Assembly: GCA_025356695.1 (NCBI GenBank)
Contig: JANXSE010000397.1
Coordinates: 1-49,871, forward strand
Direction of reading: 5' to 3'
DNA from: Betaproteobacteria bacterium
GTDB taxonomy: Bacteria > Pseudomonadota > Gammaproteobacteria > Burkholderiales > SG8-41
DNA: 49,871 nucleotides
Shown: positions 15,671-24,162 of the stretch, piece after piece
Layout: each line of letters begins with the position of its first letter
Numbering within the stretch: position 1 is the stretch's first letter
Notes under the pieces: generated by a model
Databases searched by the model: none
What the model saw: the letters and a program-made list of their open reading frames with translations, nothing else
Told to the model about the DNA's origin: nothing
Translations under genes and position numbers: made by a program

Positions 15671-16807
15671 TCAGCGTTTGGTGTGGTTGCGCCGGCTGAA
15701 CAGGCCGCCGACGGCGAGGCAACCCGCGTTGGTCAAAAACACCGCCGCCATGCCGGCCACCGAGCCGAGCGCGCCGAACAGCAGCGGCACGACAAAATGC
15801 ATGGTCTGATTGGCGGTGATGCGCATGCCGGCCGATTCGCCGGTGCGCCCCGGCGGCGAGGCGTTGTAGACCAGCGTCAGTGACAGCGGCTGCCCGCAGC
15901 CGCAACCGATGCCGAGAATGAACGAGGCGATGGCCAGCGTCCACACCGTGTGAAACAGCGGGAACAGGCAGAACGCCGCGCAGGCGACGAACATTGCGTA
16001 GGTCAGCAGTTCGGCAGCGCTGGCGCGCTTGAGACCGAGCGGCAGCACGATGCGCACCATGATGATCGAGGTGGCGAAGGCGCTCAGGATGAAACCGATT
16101 TCAGTGGCCGATAACCCGTGCGCGCGGCCATAAATCGGCATGAAGAACTGATACAGGTCCCAGGCCGAGGAAACGATCGCGCTGGCGATCATTGCATTGC
16201 GCAGCGGCTTGATTTTCAGTAGGTCGCGCGAACCGCCGCTTTGCTGTTCCGATTTGGTATGCACATCCGGCATCCAGCGCGAACCCAGCGCTGCAATGAT
16301 GATGGCCGGCACCAGCGGCATGGCCAGCGCAAAAAACGTGCGGGTGTGACCGATCTGGTCGATCAATATGCCGGCAAGCAGCGGCCCGATGAAATTGGCC
16401 GAGGCGAAGCCCAGACTGATGAGATTGAAATTGTTGGCGCGTTTCTCCGGTGCCGACATGGCGCCGACCAGCGTCTGCGTGGCGATCTGGAACGCCATGA
16501 AGGAAATGCCGAGCAGGGTTGCAGTGAAATACAGCGTCGTCAATGTCGGCCATACCCATGCCATCAACAACGCGATGCAGATGCCGCAGGTGCCGAACAG
16601 GATGGGGATCTTGTAACCGAGGCGGTCGGTCATGCGGCCGGCCGGCAGCGCCAGCACGATGGGGACTGCTGCATAAAGCGATACCACGGTGCCGACGATG
16701 AACGGCGTGGCACCCTGATCGACCGCGAACAGCGCGACCAGCACGCGACTGCCGGCAAAGCCGACGTGGGTCAGGAAGGTCAGCGCAACGATGATGTAGA
16801 GGGCCAT
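15671..16807 (-). CDS. Major facilitator superfamily transporter
   Basis: A 378-residue inner-membrane MFS permease with hydrophobic segments throughout (for example YIIVALTFLTHVGFAGSRVL at the N-terminus, VVSLYAAVPIVLALPAG, LGISFMAFQIATQTLVGA). The loop between helices 2 and 3 has GRMTDRLGYK, the usual MFS signature. It is slightly short for 12 helices, and the C-terminus ends in a basic FSRRNHTKR tail. Substrate is not deducible; drug or metabolite efflux is likely from general similarity. ATG 16807 gives a start right at the first helix. It ends 2 nt from the DUF1697 gene on the opposite strand. Confidence 0.85.
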   Translation of the reverse strand: MALYIIVALTFLTHVGFAGSRVLVALFAVDQGATPFIVGTVVSLYAAVPIVLALPAGRMTDRLGYKIPILFGTCGICIALLMAWVWPTLTTLYFTATLLGISFMAFQIATQTLVGAMSAPEKRANNFNLISLGFASANFIGPLLAGILIDQIGHTRTFFALAMPLVPAIIIAALGSRWMPDVHTKSEQQSGGSRDLLKIKPLRNAMIASAIVSSAWDLYQFFMPIYGRAHGLSATEIGFILSAFATSIIMVRIVLPLGLKRASAAELLTYAMFVACAAFCLFPLFHTVWTLAIASFILGIGCGCGQPLSLTLVYNASPPGRTGESAGMRITANQTMHFVVPLLFGALGSVAGMAAVFLTNAGCLAVGGLFSRRNHTKR

Positions 16808-17032
16808 GCTGCTTTCAAGGACGCGGTTGTGCCGCGCCGCTGCAAAAATTTATTGCGCCGCGACGTTGCGCGACAATGTTGTTGCCGATCTGGAGATCGC
16901 GCCGGCTTCCGGCTGCTGCCGGCGGAAATGCTTGCCGCGACAGACTTGCGCCACAGCGGGCGCGTCGTTCAGGATGGCAGTGATGTTAGCACGCGATGGC
17001 GCGCCGGTCGCGCGCGCGGCGTGCGTGTGGCT

Positions 17033-17443
17033 TCAGCGCGGGCGCTGCATCGCGCTCTTCGGCAAAGCGTCGATGTTCATCGACCACGCCTGCGCCGAAC
17101 GGCACCAGCCCTGGCGTTTCGGCGGCAGTTCGCGCCGCTGGCGCGTAGTGCCCACGCGAATGCCGTAAATATCGGGTGCGCCGACGGTGGTGGCGAACAG
17201 CGGCGTGCCGCACTGCGGGCAGAAGCCGTGCGCGCGCTGGTTACCGCTCTCGGCGGTCTTGATATAGATTTTCGGTTCGCCGCAGAGCAGGCGGAACGTG
17301 CCCTTCAGCGATTGCACCGTGGTGCGATAGGCGGTGCCGGTGAGCGTCTGGCAATCGGTGCAATGACAGACGCCGACCGATTCGGGATCGACCTCGGCTT
17401 CGTATTTGATGTGTCCGCAATGGCATCCGCCGTCGACGTGCAT
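17033..17443 (-). CDS. GFA/CENP-V family zinc protein
   Basis: A 136-residue protein of the glutathione-dependent formaldehyde-activating (Gfa)/CENP-V fold, which binds structural zinc. Zinc ligands are visible in GGCHCGHIKYEAEVDPESVG, VCHCTDCQTLTG and HGFCPQCGTPLF. The ATG at 17443 has a strong Shine-Dalgarno (CCGGAGGA) at proper spacing, so it is preferred over a start nine codons upstream. Many family members do not act on formaldehyde, so the reaction is unknown. It is divergent from the methyltransferase gene, 104 nt apart. Confidence 0.88.
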   Translation of the reverse strand: MHVDGGCHCGHIKYEAEVDPESVGVCHCTDCQTLTGTAYRTTVQSLKGTFRLLCGEPKIYIKTAESGNQRAHGFCPQCGTPLFATTVGAPDIYGIRVGTTRQRRELPPKRQGWCRSAQAWSMNIDALPKSAMQRPR

Positions 17444-17504
17444 GTTTGTTCCTCCGGAAAATGTGCGCACAAGAATACCATCGCTATGGAAGCGGGCGCG
17501 GGTT

Positions 17505-17513
17505 TGCTAATAT
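17505..17513 (+). promoter_or_regulatory. Putative extended -10 promoter for the exported methyltransferase
   Basis: TGCTAATAT (TG-N-TAATAT), 35 nt before the ATG at 17548. The extended TG motif compensates for the lack of a clear -35. Confidence 0.4.
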
Positions 17514-17547
17514 TTCGCGTCTTCGCAGCGAGGGGTTTCAACCAGTC

Positions 17548-18381
17548 ATGAATGCATGCAAATCGAAACGATTGCGGCGGGTTTTGCTTGCCTTCTGCCT
17601 GGTCGTCGCGGCGGCACACGGGGCCGCGCCCGCGGCCGAAGCGCAGTACCAACCGCGGGTCGGCCAGGACGGCAAGGACGTGATCTGGGTGCCGAGTCCC
17701 GAGGTGATCGTCGAGAAGATGCTCGACATGGCGCGCGTCACCGCCGCAGACTTCGTGATCGATCTGGGCTCGGGCGACGGCCGCAACGTGATCGGCGCGG
17801 CGAAGCGCGGCGCGCATGCCCGTGGTGTCGAATTCAATGCGGATCTCGTCGAGCATGCACGCCGTCTCGCCGCAGCGGCTGGTGTGGCCGAACGCGCGCA
17901 ATTCGTGCAGGGCGACATGTATGCGGCCGATGTGTCGCCGGCCAGCGTGCTGGCCCTGTTTCTGATCCCCGAAAATCTGCGCAAGCTGATGCCGAAGTTC
18001 CTCGCCATGCAACCCGGTTCGCGCATCGTTTCCAATACCTATGAAGTGCCGGGCTGGCCGTCCGATGCCTCGGAAACCGTGCGCAAGGACTGCGCGGCGT
18101 TCTGTATCGTCTTTCTGTATGTGGTGCCGGCACAGGTCGCGGGCAGCTGGCGCACGCCCGACGGCGATCTCAGCTTCGAGCAGGATTTCCAGCGGGTGTC
18201 CGGGAGTTATGATTTCAACGGCATCAACCTGCCGCTCGAGAACGGACGCATGAACGGCGCCGAGATACGTTTTACCGTCAACGGCGTCGAATATACGGGG
18301 CGTGTTGACGGCGACGTCATGTCGGGAATGGCAAAAGGCAGGAACACGTCTGCGTGGAAGGCGATACGAGTCACGAATTGA
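17548..18381 (+). CDS. SAM-dependent methyltransferase domain protein with signal peptide
   Basis: A 277-residue protein that combines an N-terminal signal peptide (MNACKSKRLRR, hydrophobic LLAFCLVVAAA, cleavage near AEAQ at about residue 33) with a class I methyltransferase core (motif I DLGSGDGRNVIGAA from Asp72, then RGVEFNADLVEHAR and FVQGDMYAADVSPASV). From about residue 190 there is an added beta-rich domain (GSWRTPDGDLSFEQ to the end) of unknown type. The ATG 17548 start is supported by AGGGG upstream and by the signal peptide beginning there; an upstream in-frame start is less likely. Export of a SAM-dependent enzyme is odd because SAM is cytoplasmic. Confidence 0.82.
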   Translation: MNACKSKRLRRVLLAFCLVVAAAHGAAPAAEAQYQPRVGQDGKDVIWVPSPEVIVEKMLDMARVTAADFVIDLGSGDGRNVIGAAKRGAHARGVEFNADLVEHARRLAAAAGVAERAQFVQGDMYAADVSPASVLALFLIPENLRKLMPKFLAMQPGSRIVSNTYEVPGWPSDASETVRKDCAAFCIVFLYVVPAQVAGSWRTPDGDLSFEQDFQRVSGSYDFNGINLPLENGRMNGAEIRFTVNGVEYTGRVDGDVMSGMAKGRNTSAWKAIRVTN

Positions 18382-18461
18382 TCGCATACCGTCGGTGTTG
18401 TGGCGCAGGCGACCCGCCTGCGAGAAGCGCTGCGCTTGACCGCAGCCGTGTGCGTGAACGG

Positions 18462-19394
18462 CTACAACGCGTCCCAGTATTTGATGATGCGCTGGCGCAT
18501 CGCCGCATCCGGTAGCACGCCGCGGCCGGCCTTCAGATTGTCGATCATGTATTCAGGCTTGTCGGTGCCGGGGATCACCGCCGTCACCGCCGGATGCGAC
18601 AAAATGAATTTCAGAAAGAACTGCGCCCAGCTCGTCGCGCCGAATTCGGCGGCGAGGTCCGGTAGCGGTCGGTTGGCTGATTTTCGAAACAGAGAATTGC
18701 GTCCGAACGGCAGGTTGATCAGCACCGCCGCACCGGCGTCGCGCGCCATTGGCAACAGCCTTTCCTCCGCTTCACGGTCGCCGAGCGAATAGTTGACCTG
18801 AAAAAAATCCGGTTTCTCGCGCGCCAGCACTTTGCCGATCGCGTCGTAGGAACGCGTCTGACTGATCGTCATGCCGGTGTAACGGCAGAGTCCCTGACGC
18901 TTCCAGTCGCGCAGCAGGCCGAGATCGTAATTCTCTTCGGTGACGTTCCAGGCCTGCATCAGATCGACATTTTTTGTCTTCAGGCGGCGCAGCGAGTTCC
19001 GCATCGATTCGGTCGCCGCGGCGCGGCTATCGCCGTACGAAAATTTCGTCGCCAGAAACAGCTTCTCGCGCATGCCGAGATCGGCCATCAGTTCGCCGAC
19101 GCGGTCTTCCGCGCGGCCGTACGAATGCGCGGTGTCGATCAGTGTGCCGCCGCCAGCGACCAGCGTCTGCATGACCTGGCGGCGTTCGGCGAATTTCGTC
19201 GCATCATTCTCGAAATCGAAAATGACGGCGGTGCCGATACCGACGATAGGAAGTCGTTCACCGCTGACCGGGATCGGGCGCATTTGCAGGGCGTCGTCGG
19301 GTGCGGCGGCGCGCAGCGGCAGAGCGGCAGCGAGGGCGGCAGCGGAGGTGCCGGCGAGCAGGCGGCGGCGCAGCGGATTGTGGGGTGTGGTCAT
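18462..19394 (-). CDS. Aldo/keto reductase with twin-arginine-type leader, catalytic His replaced
   Basis: A 310-residue aldo/keto reductase with an N-terminal Tat-like signal (PLRRRLLAGTSAAALAAALP). The family tetrad is only partly present: Asp87 and Tyr92 in DTAHSYG and Lys117 in ATKFSYG are kept, but where relatives read DLMQVHN this protein reads DLMQAWNVTE, giving Trp149 in place of His. NADPH-binding parts near the C-terminus (AVIPGTDKPEYMIDNLKAG) remain. ATG 19394 is selected because the leader begins there. It is the last gene of the Bug receptor/SMP-30/AKR minus-strand operon and is probably periplasmic. Activity may be altered. Confidence 0.85.
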   Translation of the reverse strand: MTTPHNPLRRRLLAGTSAAALAAALPLRAAAPDDALQMRPIPVSGERLPIVGIGTAVIFDFENDATKFAERRQVMQTLVAGGGTLIDTAHSYGRAEDRVGELMADLGMREKLFLATKFSYGDSRAAATESMRNSLRRLKTKNVDLMQAWNVTEENYDLGLLRDWKRQGLCRYTGMTISQTRSYDAIGKVLAREKPDFFQVNYSLGDREAEERLLPMARDAGAAVLINLPFGRNSLFRKSANRPLPDLAAEFGATSWAQFFLKFILSHPAVTAVIPGTDKPEYMIDNLKAGRGVLPDAAMRQRIIKYWDAL

Positions 19395-19420
19395 GGCGGA
19401 AATCCTGCGGGAAGTTTCGC

Positions 19421-20326
19421 TCAAGCGCTGTGCGCAAACATGGGCACACCTGCCTGCGGCATATGCGCGGTGAGAATCGAGCAACTGCTCGATTCGGTGA
19501 TATAGAGCGTCTTGCGGTCGGCGCCGCCAAAGGCGATGTTAGTTGTCATGTCGCCGGAGCAGGATTCAATGCGGTGGGTCGGCACGCCGCGTTTGTCGAC
19601 GATCCAGACGATGCCGATGCCGGCGTTGGCGATGACCACGCTGCCGGTTTCATCGGTAGCGAGGCCGTCGGTGCCGCCGCAGGTGAGTTGCGTCAGCATG
19701 CGCACGCGGGCGCTGCCGTCATTCGTTGGCTGCATGCGCCAGACGGCGGATTGCACGGTCATCGCCACGTACAGCATGTCTTCGGCCGGGCTCAGGACGA
19801 TGCCGTTGGGGCTGGGCGCGTTGTCCATCAGACATTCGAGCCGGCCCTGCGCGGTGTAGCGATAGACGCGCCCGGTCGGATCGGACAGCGACGACAGGCC
19901 CTGATCGGTGAAATAGAGGTCGCCGTTGGCGGCGAACACCAGATCATTGACGCCGCGGAAGCGTTCGGTGTGGCGGTATTCGAGCAACGGCGCGATGCTG
20001 CCGCGCGCGGGGTCGAGTACCATGATGCCGTTCTTGAAATCGGCGACAAAGATGCGACCGTCACGATGGATCTTGAGCCCGTTCGGTTCGCCGTCGTATT
20101 GCACTACCAGTTCCCATTCGCCATGCAGATCGATGCGGAAGATGCGGCCGTAAGGCACATCGACCACATACAGATTGCCGGCGCGGTCAAACGACGGCCC
20201 TTCAAGAAAGCCGTCGACGGCGTGATAACGCGGGGCGCTGCCCGGACGGCGCTGCGAGCGGTCGCGGAATTTCTGCGGCATGCGCGTAAAGACTTCGGTG
20301 GTGATGACGGGCAGTCCGTTCAGCAT
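19421..20326 (-). CDS. SMP-30/gluconolactonase-like (RGN/LRE) protein
   Basis: A 301-residue six-bladed beta-propeller of the SMP-30/gluconolaconase/LRE type, which hydrolyses sugar or other lactones with a divalent metal. Segments are DGFLEGPSFDRAGNLYVVDV, GEPNGLKIHRDGRIFVADF, RFRGVNDLVFAANGDLYFTD, PSPNGIVLSPAEDMLYVA and GTDGLATDETGSVVIANAG, showing the metal-ligand Glu, Asn and Asp positions. No signal peptide is visible. ATG 20326 follows an AAGGA ribosome-binding site. Placed between an orphan Bug receptor and an aldo/keto reductase, it suggests a lactone-acid catabolic step. Confidence 0.9.
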   Translation of the reverse strand: MLNGLPVITTEVFTRMPQKFRDRSQRRPGSAPRYHAVDGFLEGPSFDRAGNLYVVDVPYGRIFRIDLHGEWELVVQYDGEPNGLKIHRDGRIFVADFKNGIMVLDPARGSIAPLLEYRHTERFRGVNDLVFAANGDLYFTDQGLSSLSDPTGRVYRYTAQGRLECLMDNAPSPNGIVLSPAEDMLYVAMTVQSAVWRMQPTNDGSARVRMLTQLTCGGTDGLATDETGSVVIANAGIGIVWIVDKRGVPTHRIESCSGDMTTNIAFGGADRKTLYITESSSCSILTAHMPQAGVPMFAHSA

Positions 20327-20368
20327 GGCAATGTCCTTGATGGTTCAGTGATGGTGTGTACGGCGTAC

Positions 20369-21379
20369 CTACTGCAATTTCAGTCCGGCGTCTTTGACGA
20401 GCCGGCGCCATTTACCGACTTCGGCGGCGATGTGCGCCGTGAATTCGCGCGGCGCGCTGCTCACGGCTTCAACGCCGTCGGACGACAGCCGTTGCGCGAG
20501 TTCGGGATCGCGCGCGGCGGCGGCAAACGCGTCGGCCAGCACTTTCACCGTCGCCGGCGGCGTTTGTGCCGAGGTGATGACGCCGTACCACTGCGTGACG
20601 TCGAAGCCTTTGACGCCGCCTTCGGCAATGGTCGGAATGTCGGGCAGGGCGTTGTTGCGTCGCGCCGAGGTAACCGCCAGCGCGCGCAGCTTGCCGGCAC
20701 TGAGATGCGGCGCGGCGTTCAACGGCGAGGCGAACTGCAACTGCGTCTGGCTGCCGAGCAGATCGGTGATGGCGGCGGCTTCGCCGCGATAGGGGATGTG
20801 CACCATCTCGATGCGGGCCAGATGCGCGAACATGGCGCCGGCCAGATGCGTAATGCCACCAGTGCCGGAAGAACCGTAATTGAGTTTGCCGCGGTTGGCC
20901 TGCGCGTAGTCGATAATTTCTTTGACCGAATGCGCGGGAAAGCCGGGTCTCACCACGAGCACAAAAAACGCCGAGGTCATCTGACTGATGCCCTGCACAT
21001 CGCGCGTCAGGTCGTAGGTCAGGGCGGTGTTGACCGCCGAATTTACCGTATTGGAGGCGGAGATGATGCAGATCGTGCGGCCGTCAGCCGGCGCGCGCGC
21101 CGTCAATTCGACGCCGACCGCGCCCGAGGCACCTGGGCGATTGTCGACGACCACATTGCGTCCTAAACGCTTCGACAGATTGGCGGCGTAAAGCCGGGCC
21201 GCGATATCAGTGCCGCCGCCGGCGGCGAACGGTACTATGAAGCGGATCGGTTGGGTGGAGGCCGGCTGTGCCCAGGCGGGTGTGATTGCGGCAAACGTCA
21301 ACGCTGCGGCAGCGATGAGACGACGCAAGCGCCGGACAAACCATGCGGCCTTCTTTATGAACATTCGCGTGTGATTCAT
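20369..21379 (-). CDS. Bug/TctC-family periplasmic substrate-binding protein, second copy
   Basis: An orphan tripartite-tricarboxylate-type receptor of about 336 residues. The leader has a long basic part (MNHTRMFIKKAAWFVRRLRR) and a hydrophobic core ending AWAQ, followed by IRFIVPFAAGGGTDIAARLY, VVVDNRPGASGAVG, GSSGTGGITHLAG, EMVHIPYRG and GKLRALAVTS. ATG at 21379 is taken, but an internal Met five codons later is nearly as likely because no strong ribosome-binding site is seen. No TctA/TctB partners are nearby. First gene of a three-gene operon with SMP-30 (42 nt downstream) and the aldo/keto reductase. Confidence 0.92.
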   Translation of the reverse strand: MNHTRMFIKKAAWFVRRLRRLIAAAALTFAAITPAWAQPASTQPIRFIVPFAAGGGTDIAARLYAANLSKRLGRNVVVDNRPGASGAVGVELTARAPADGRTICIISASNTVNSAVNTALTYDLTRDVQGISQMTSAFFVLVVRPGFPAHSVKEIIDYAQANRGKLNYGSSGTGGITHLAGAMFAHLARIEMVHIPYRGEAAAITDLLGSQTQLQFASPLNAAPHLSAGKLRALAVTSARRNNALPDIPTIAEGGVKGFDVTQWYGVITSAQTPPATVKVLADAFAAAARDPELAQRLSSDGVEAVSSAPREFTAHIAAEVGKWRRLVKDAGLKLQ

Positions 21380-21500
21380 GGTGTGGTGGTTTCGCATCCT
21401 GGATATAGGCGCCGTGTCAGTTGTTTGATCGGCACGGCGGGGGATTCCCGTCTTGTTTATCACGGGCGGACGGTGGAGACAAGCCGCCCGCCAATGCGGA

Positions 21501-21527
21501 TTGAGTGTGCTGTACCGCTGCTACAAT
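21501..21527 (+). promoter_or_regulatory. Putative promoter for dinB
   Basis: TTGAGT (21501-21506) and TACAAT (21522-21527, in TGCTACAAT, an extended -10) with a short 15-nt spacer; 32 nt before the dinB ATG. No LexA-type box (CTGT-N8-ACAG) is visible around it. Confidence 0.4.
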
Positions 21528-21559
21528 CAATCCACTTCCGTCTCGCTGCAAATCAAAAC

Positions 21560-22723
21560 ATGCAATTCATCGCCCACCTCGACATGGATGCGTTCTACGC
21601 CTCGGTCGAGTTATTGCGCTATCCGCAACTGCGCGGCAAGCCCGTGGTGATCGGCGGGCGACGGCGGGGTGCCGATACGCCACTGGAAAAAAACTTCCGC
21701 ACGCTGCGCGATTACACGGGGCGCGGCGTGATTACGACTTCAACATACGAAGCGCGCGCCTTCGGCGTTTTTTCCGGCATGGGGCTGATGAAGTCGGCGA
21801 AGCTCGCCCCCGATGCCATCCTGCTGCCGGCCGACTTCGACGAATACCGGCATTACTCGCGCATGTTCAAGGAAGCGGTGCGCGCGCTGGCGCCGGAAAT
21901 CGAAGACCGCGGCATTGACGAAATCTACATCGACCTCACGGCACTGGTGATGAATGAGGCATCAGGCGCAGCGCTCGACCCGTGGCAGCGCGCGCGCGAG
22001 GTGGCGGCGCGCATTCAGCAGGCGGTGTTCGAGGCGACGGGGTTGTCGTGTTCGATCGGCGTCACGCCGAACAAGCTGTTGTCAAAAATCGCCTCCGAGC
22101 TGGAAAAGCCTGCGGGGCTGACGATCCTGCGCGAGGCCGACGTGGCGACGCGCATCTGGCCGCTGGCGGTGCGCAAGATCAACGGCATCGGACCGAAGGC
22201 CGGGACCAAACTCGAGGCGTTGGGCATACACACGATCGGCGAACTGGCGCGCGTCGAGCCGGCACTGCTGGTCAAACAGTTCGGCACGAGTTACGGCGCG
22301 TGGTTGCACGAGGCGGCGCACGGCCGCGATGCGCGTGCCGTCGTCACGTATCGCGAGCCGAAGTCGATCAGCCGCGAAACTACTTTTGAAAACGATTTGC
22401 ACCCGGTGCGCGACCGCGAGCGCTTGTCGAAGATCTTCACGGATCTTTGTGTGCGTGTGGCGGGCGATCTCGAACGCAAGGGTTTCGTCGGGCGCACCAT
22501 CGGTTTGAAGCTGCGCTACGATAATTTTTCGACAGTGACGCGCGACTGCACGCTGGAAGAGGCGACGCGCGACGTAACAGCGATTCGTCGCGCCGCGGGG
22601 AGCTGTCTCAAGCGTGTGCCGCTCGATCGCCGGATACGCTTGCTTGGCGTGCGCGTCGGCGCATTGACGCGGCCGCTGGCAGCTGCGCTTGCGGTACCGC
22701 AGAAGCGCAGTCTGTTCGATTGA
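21560..22723 (+). CDS. dinB: DNA polymerase IV (Y-family translesion polymerase)
   Basis: A 387-residue Y-family polymerase that extends mispaired primers and bypasses lesions. The N-terminus reads FIAHLDMDAFYASVE with the metal-binding Asp8; the second catalytic site is GIDEIYID (Asp120, Glu121). SIGVTPNKLLSKIASELEKP and INGIGPKAGTKLEALGIHTI (helix-hairpin-helix) are typical. The C-terminus ends QKRSLFD, a good match to the QxxLF beta-clamp-binding motif. Start ATG 21560 is set by the conserved N-terminus; the frame is open upstream to 21251 but shows no family similarity. Divergent from the Bug receptor operon. Confidence 0.97.
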   Translation: MQFIAHLDMDAFYASVELLRYPQLRGKPVVIGGRRRGADTPLEKNFRTLRDYTGRGVITTSTYEARAFGVFSGMGLMKSAKLAPDAILLPADFDEYRHYSRMFKEAVRALAPEIEDRGIDEIYIDLTALVMNEASGAALDPWQRAREVAARIQQAVFEATGLSCSIGVTPNKLLSKIASELEKPAGLTILREADVATRIWPLAVRKINGIGPKAGTKLEALGIHTIGELARVEPALLVKQFGTSYGAWLHEAAHGRDARAVVTYREPKSISRETTFENDLHPVRDRERLSKIFTDLCVRVAGDLERKGFVGRTIGLKLRYDNFSTVTRDCTLEEATRDVTAIRRAAGSCLKRVPLDRRIRLLGVRVGALTRPLAAALAVPQKRSLFD

Positions 22724-22751
22724 GTCGTGCGCGGACACGCGCGATCCGTGA

Positions 22752-23042
22752 CTACTGGCCGTACTGCTCGATGAGCCGCCGGCAGTTTTCCGACTGCGGG
22801 TCGCGGTTGCATTCTTCGCGGATGAAACTGCAGCGGTTCTCGGCCTGCGCGCGCGCCGATTTTTCGAGCATGGCCGCCATTTCTTTTGGCAGCAGGCCCT
22901 TGTTGCCGGAGACCGCCTGTTTATAGGCGATCTCCGTGCATTTGGAATACGCGCGCTCGACCGACGGCCCGCAGCCGCCGAGCAGCGCCACACAGGCGAC
23001 CAGGGCCGCGTGACTGATAGCGATGGTTACAGGGCGTCGCAT
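22752..23042 (-). CDS. Small Cys-containing lipoprotein (unknown function)
   Basis: A 96-residue predicted lipoprotein. The leader (MRRPVTIAISHAALVACVAL) is followed by a lipobox LGGC with Cys24 as the lipidated residue. The mature part is helical with five further Cys-poor segments (YSKCTEIAYKQAVSGNKG, ENRCSFIREECNRDPQSENC) and four cysteines that could pair. It overlaps the end of the tartrate-dehydrogenase-like gene by 16 nt and is probably coupled to it. I cannot assign a family. Convergent with dinB, 28 nt apart. Confidence 0.75.
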   Translation of the reverse strand: MRRPVTIAISHAALVACVALLGGCGPSVERAYSKCTEIAYKQAVSGNKGLLPKEMAAMLEKSARAQAENRCSFIREECNRDPQSENCRRLIEQYGQ

Positions 23043-24079
23043 ACGGCGCTGGTGACGATTTCGGTGGTGGCTTCGCCGCCGAGGTCGGGCGTGTGGATTT
23101 TTTTCGCGGTGACCGCCTCGACCGCCTGCATCAGATGGGCCGACGCTTCTTTTTCGCCGAGGTGATCGAGCATCATCGCCGCTGTCCAGAAAGTGGCGAC
23201 CGGATTGGCGATGCCGCGGCCGGTGATGTCGAAGGCCGAGCCGTGGATCGGTTCGAACATCGACGGGAATTTGCGCTCGGGATTGAGATTGGCGGTCGGC
23301 GCGATGCCGAGGCTGCCGGAGAGCGCGGCGGCGAGATCGGAGAGAATATCGGCGTGCAGGTTGCTCGCCACCATGACGTCGATGCTCCACGGTTTCAATA
23401 CCATCAGTGTGGTCATGGCATCGACGAGAATGCGCTGGGTTTCGACCTGGGGGTAATCCCTGGCCACTTCGTAAAAGATTTCGTCCCACATCACCATGCC
23501 GTGGCGCTGTGCGTTCGACTTGGTTACGAGCGTCAAATGTTTGCGCGGGCGTTTGCTTGCCAGTTCGAAGGCGAAGCGGTGGATGCGCGCGCAGCCGTTG
23601 CGTGTGAACACCGAGGTCTCGGTGGCCAGTTCCTCGGGCAGTCCGCGATGCACGCGGCCGCCGCTGCCCGAATATTCGCCCTCGGAATTTTCGCGGATGA
23701 CGACCCAGTCGATTTTTTCGCCGCCGGCCAGCGGGCTGGTGATGCCGGGCAGCACGCGTGCCGGCCGCACGTTGGCGTATTGGTCGAAGCCCTGACAGAT
23801 CGGCAGGCGCAGGCCCCACAGCGAAATGTGATCGGGCACGTCGGGCGCGCCGACCGCGCCGAAGAAAATGGCATCAAAGGTTTTCAGGCGTTCGAGGCCG
23901 CCGTCCGGAATGTAATAACCGTGTTTCTTGTAATAGGCGCTGCTCCACGGAAATTCCTCGACCTTCAGTTTGAAGCCGCCGTCGCGCTGGCCCAGCACTT
24001 CAAGTACCTGCAGGCCGGCCGCAATGACCTCGGTGCCGATGCCGTCGCCGGGGATGGCCGCTATCTTGTATTCACGCAT
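23027..24079 (-). CDS. Tartrate dehydrogenase/decarboxylase-type beta-hydroxyacid oxidative decarboxylase
   Basis: A 350-residue NAD-dependent enzyme of the isocitrate/isopropylmalate dehydrogenase family, closest in style to tartrate dehydrogenase (TtuC) and D-malate dehydrogenase. Segments are IAAIPGDGIGTEV, FFGAVGAPDVPDHISLWGL, the substrate-site arginine region FDQYANVRPARVLPG, VVIRENSEGEYSGSGG, VTKSNAQRHGM, the metal-site DAMTTLMVLKPWSIDVMVAS, and FEPIHGSAFDITGRGIANPV near the end. The GGRVHRG loop instead of the leucine-pathway motif argues against LeuB. ATG 24079. It is divergent from tsaB and may feed an organic-acid pathway. Confidence 0.9.
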   Translation of the reverse strand: MREYKIAAIPGDGIGTEVIAAGLQVLEVLGQRDGGFKLKVEEFPWSSAYYKKHGYYIPDGGLERLKTFDAIFFGAVGAPDVPDHISLWGLRLPICQGFDQYANVRPARVLPGITSPLAGGEKIDWVVIRENSEGEYSGSGGRVHRGLPEELATETSVFTRNGCARIHRFAFELASKRPRKHLTLVTKSNAQRHGMVMWDEIFYEVARDYPQVETQRILVDAMTTLMVLKPWSIDVMVASNLHADILSDLAAALSGSLGIAPTANLNPERKFPSMFEPIHGSAFDITGRGIANPVATFWTAAMMLDHLGEKEASAHLMQAVEAVTAKKIHTPDLGGEATTEIVTSAVCDAL

Positions 24080-24162
24080 GGGAATTGTCCGCTTGATTTT
24101 GCAAGAAGCGAAGCGTAGCGGCCTGCCGGCGTTTTGTCATCCTCGAAGGCGCCGGCTGCGGG

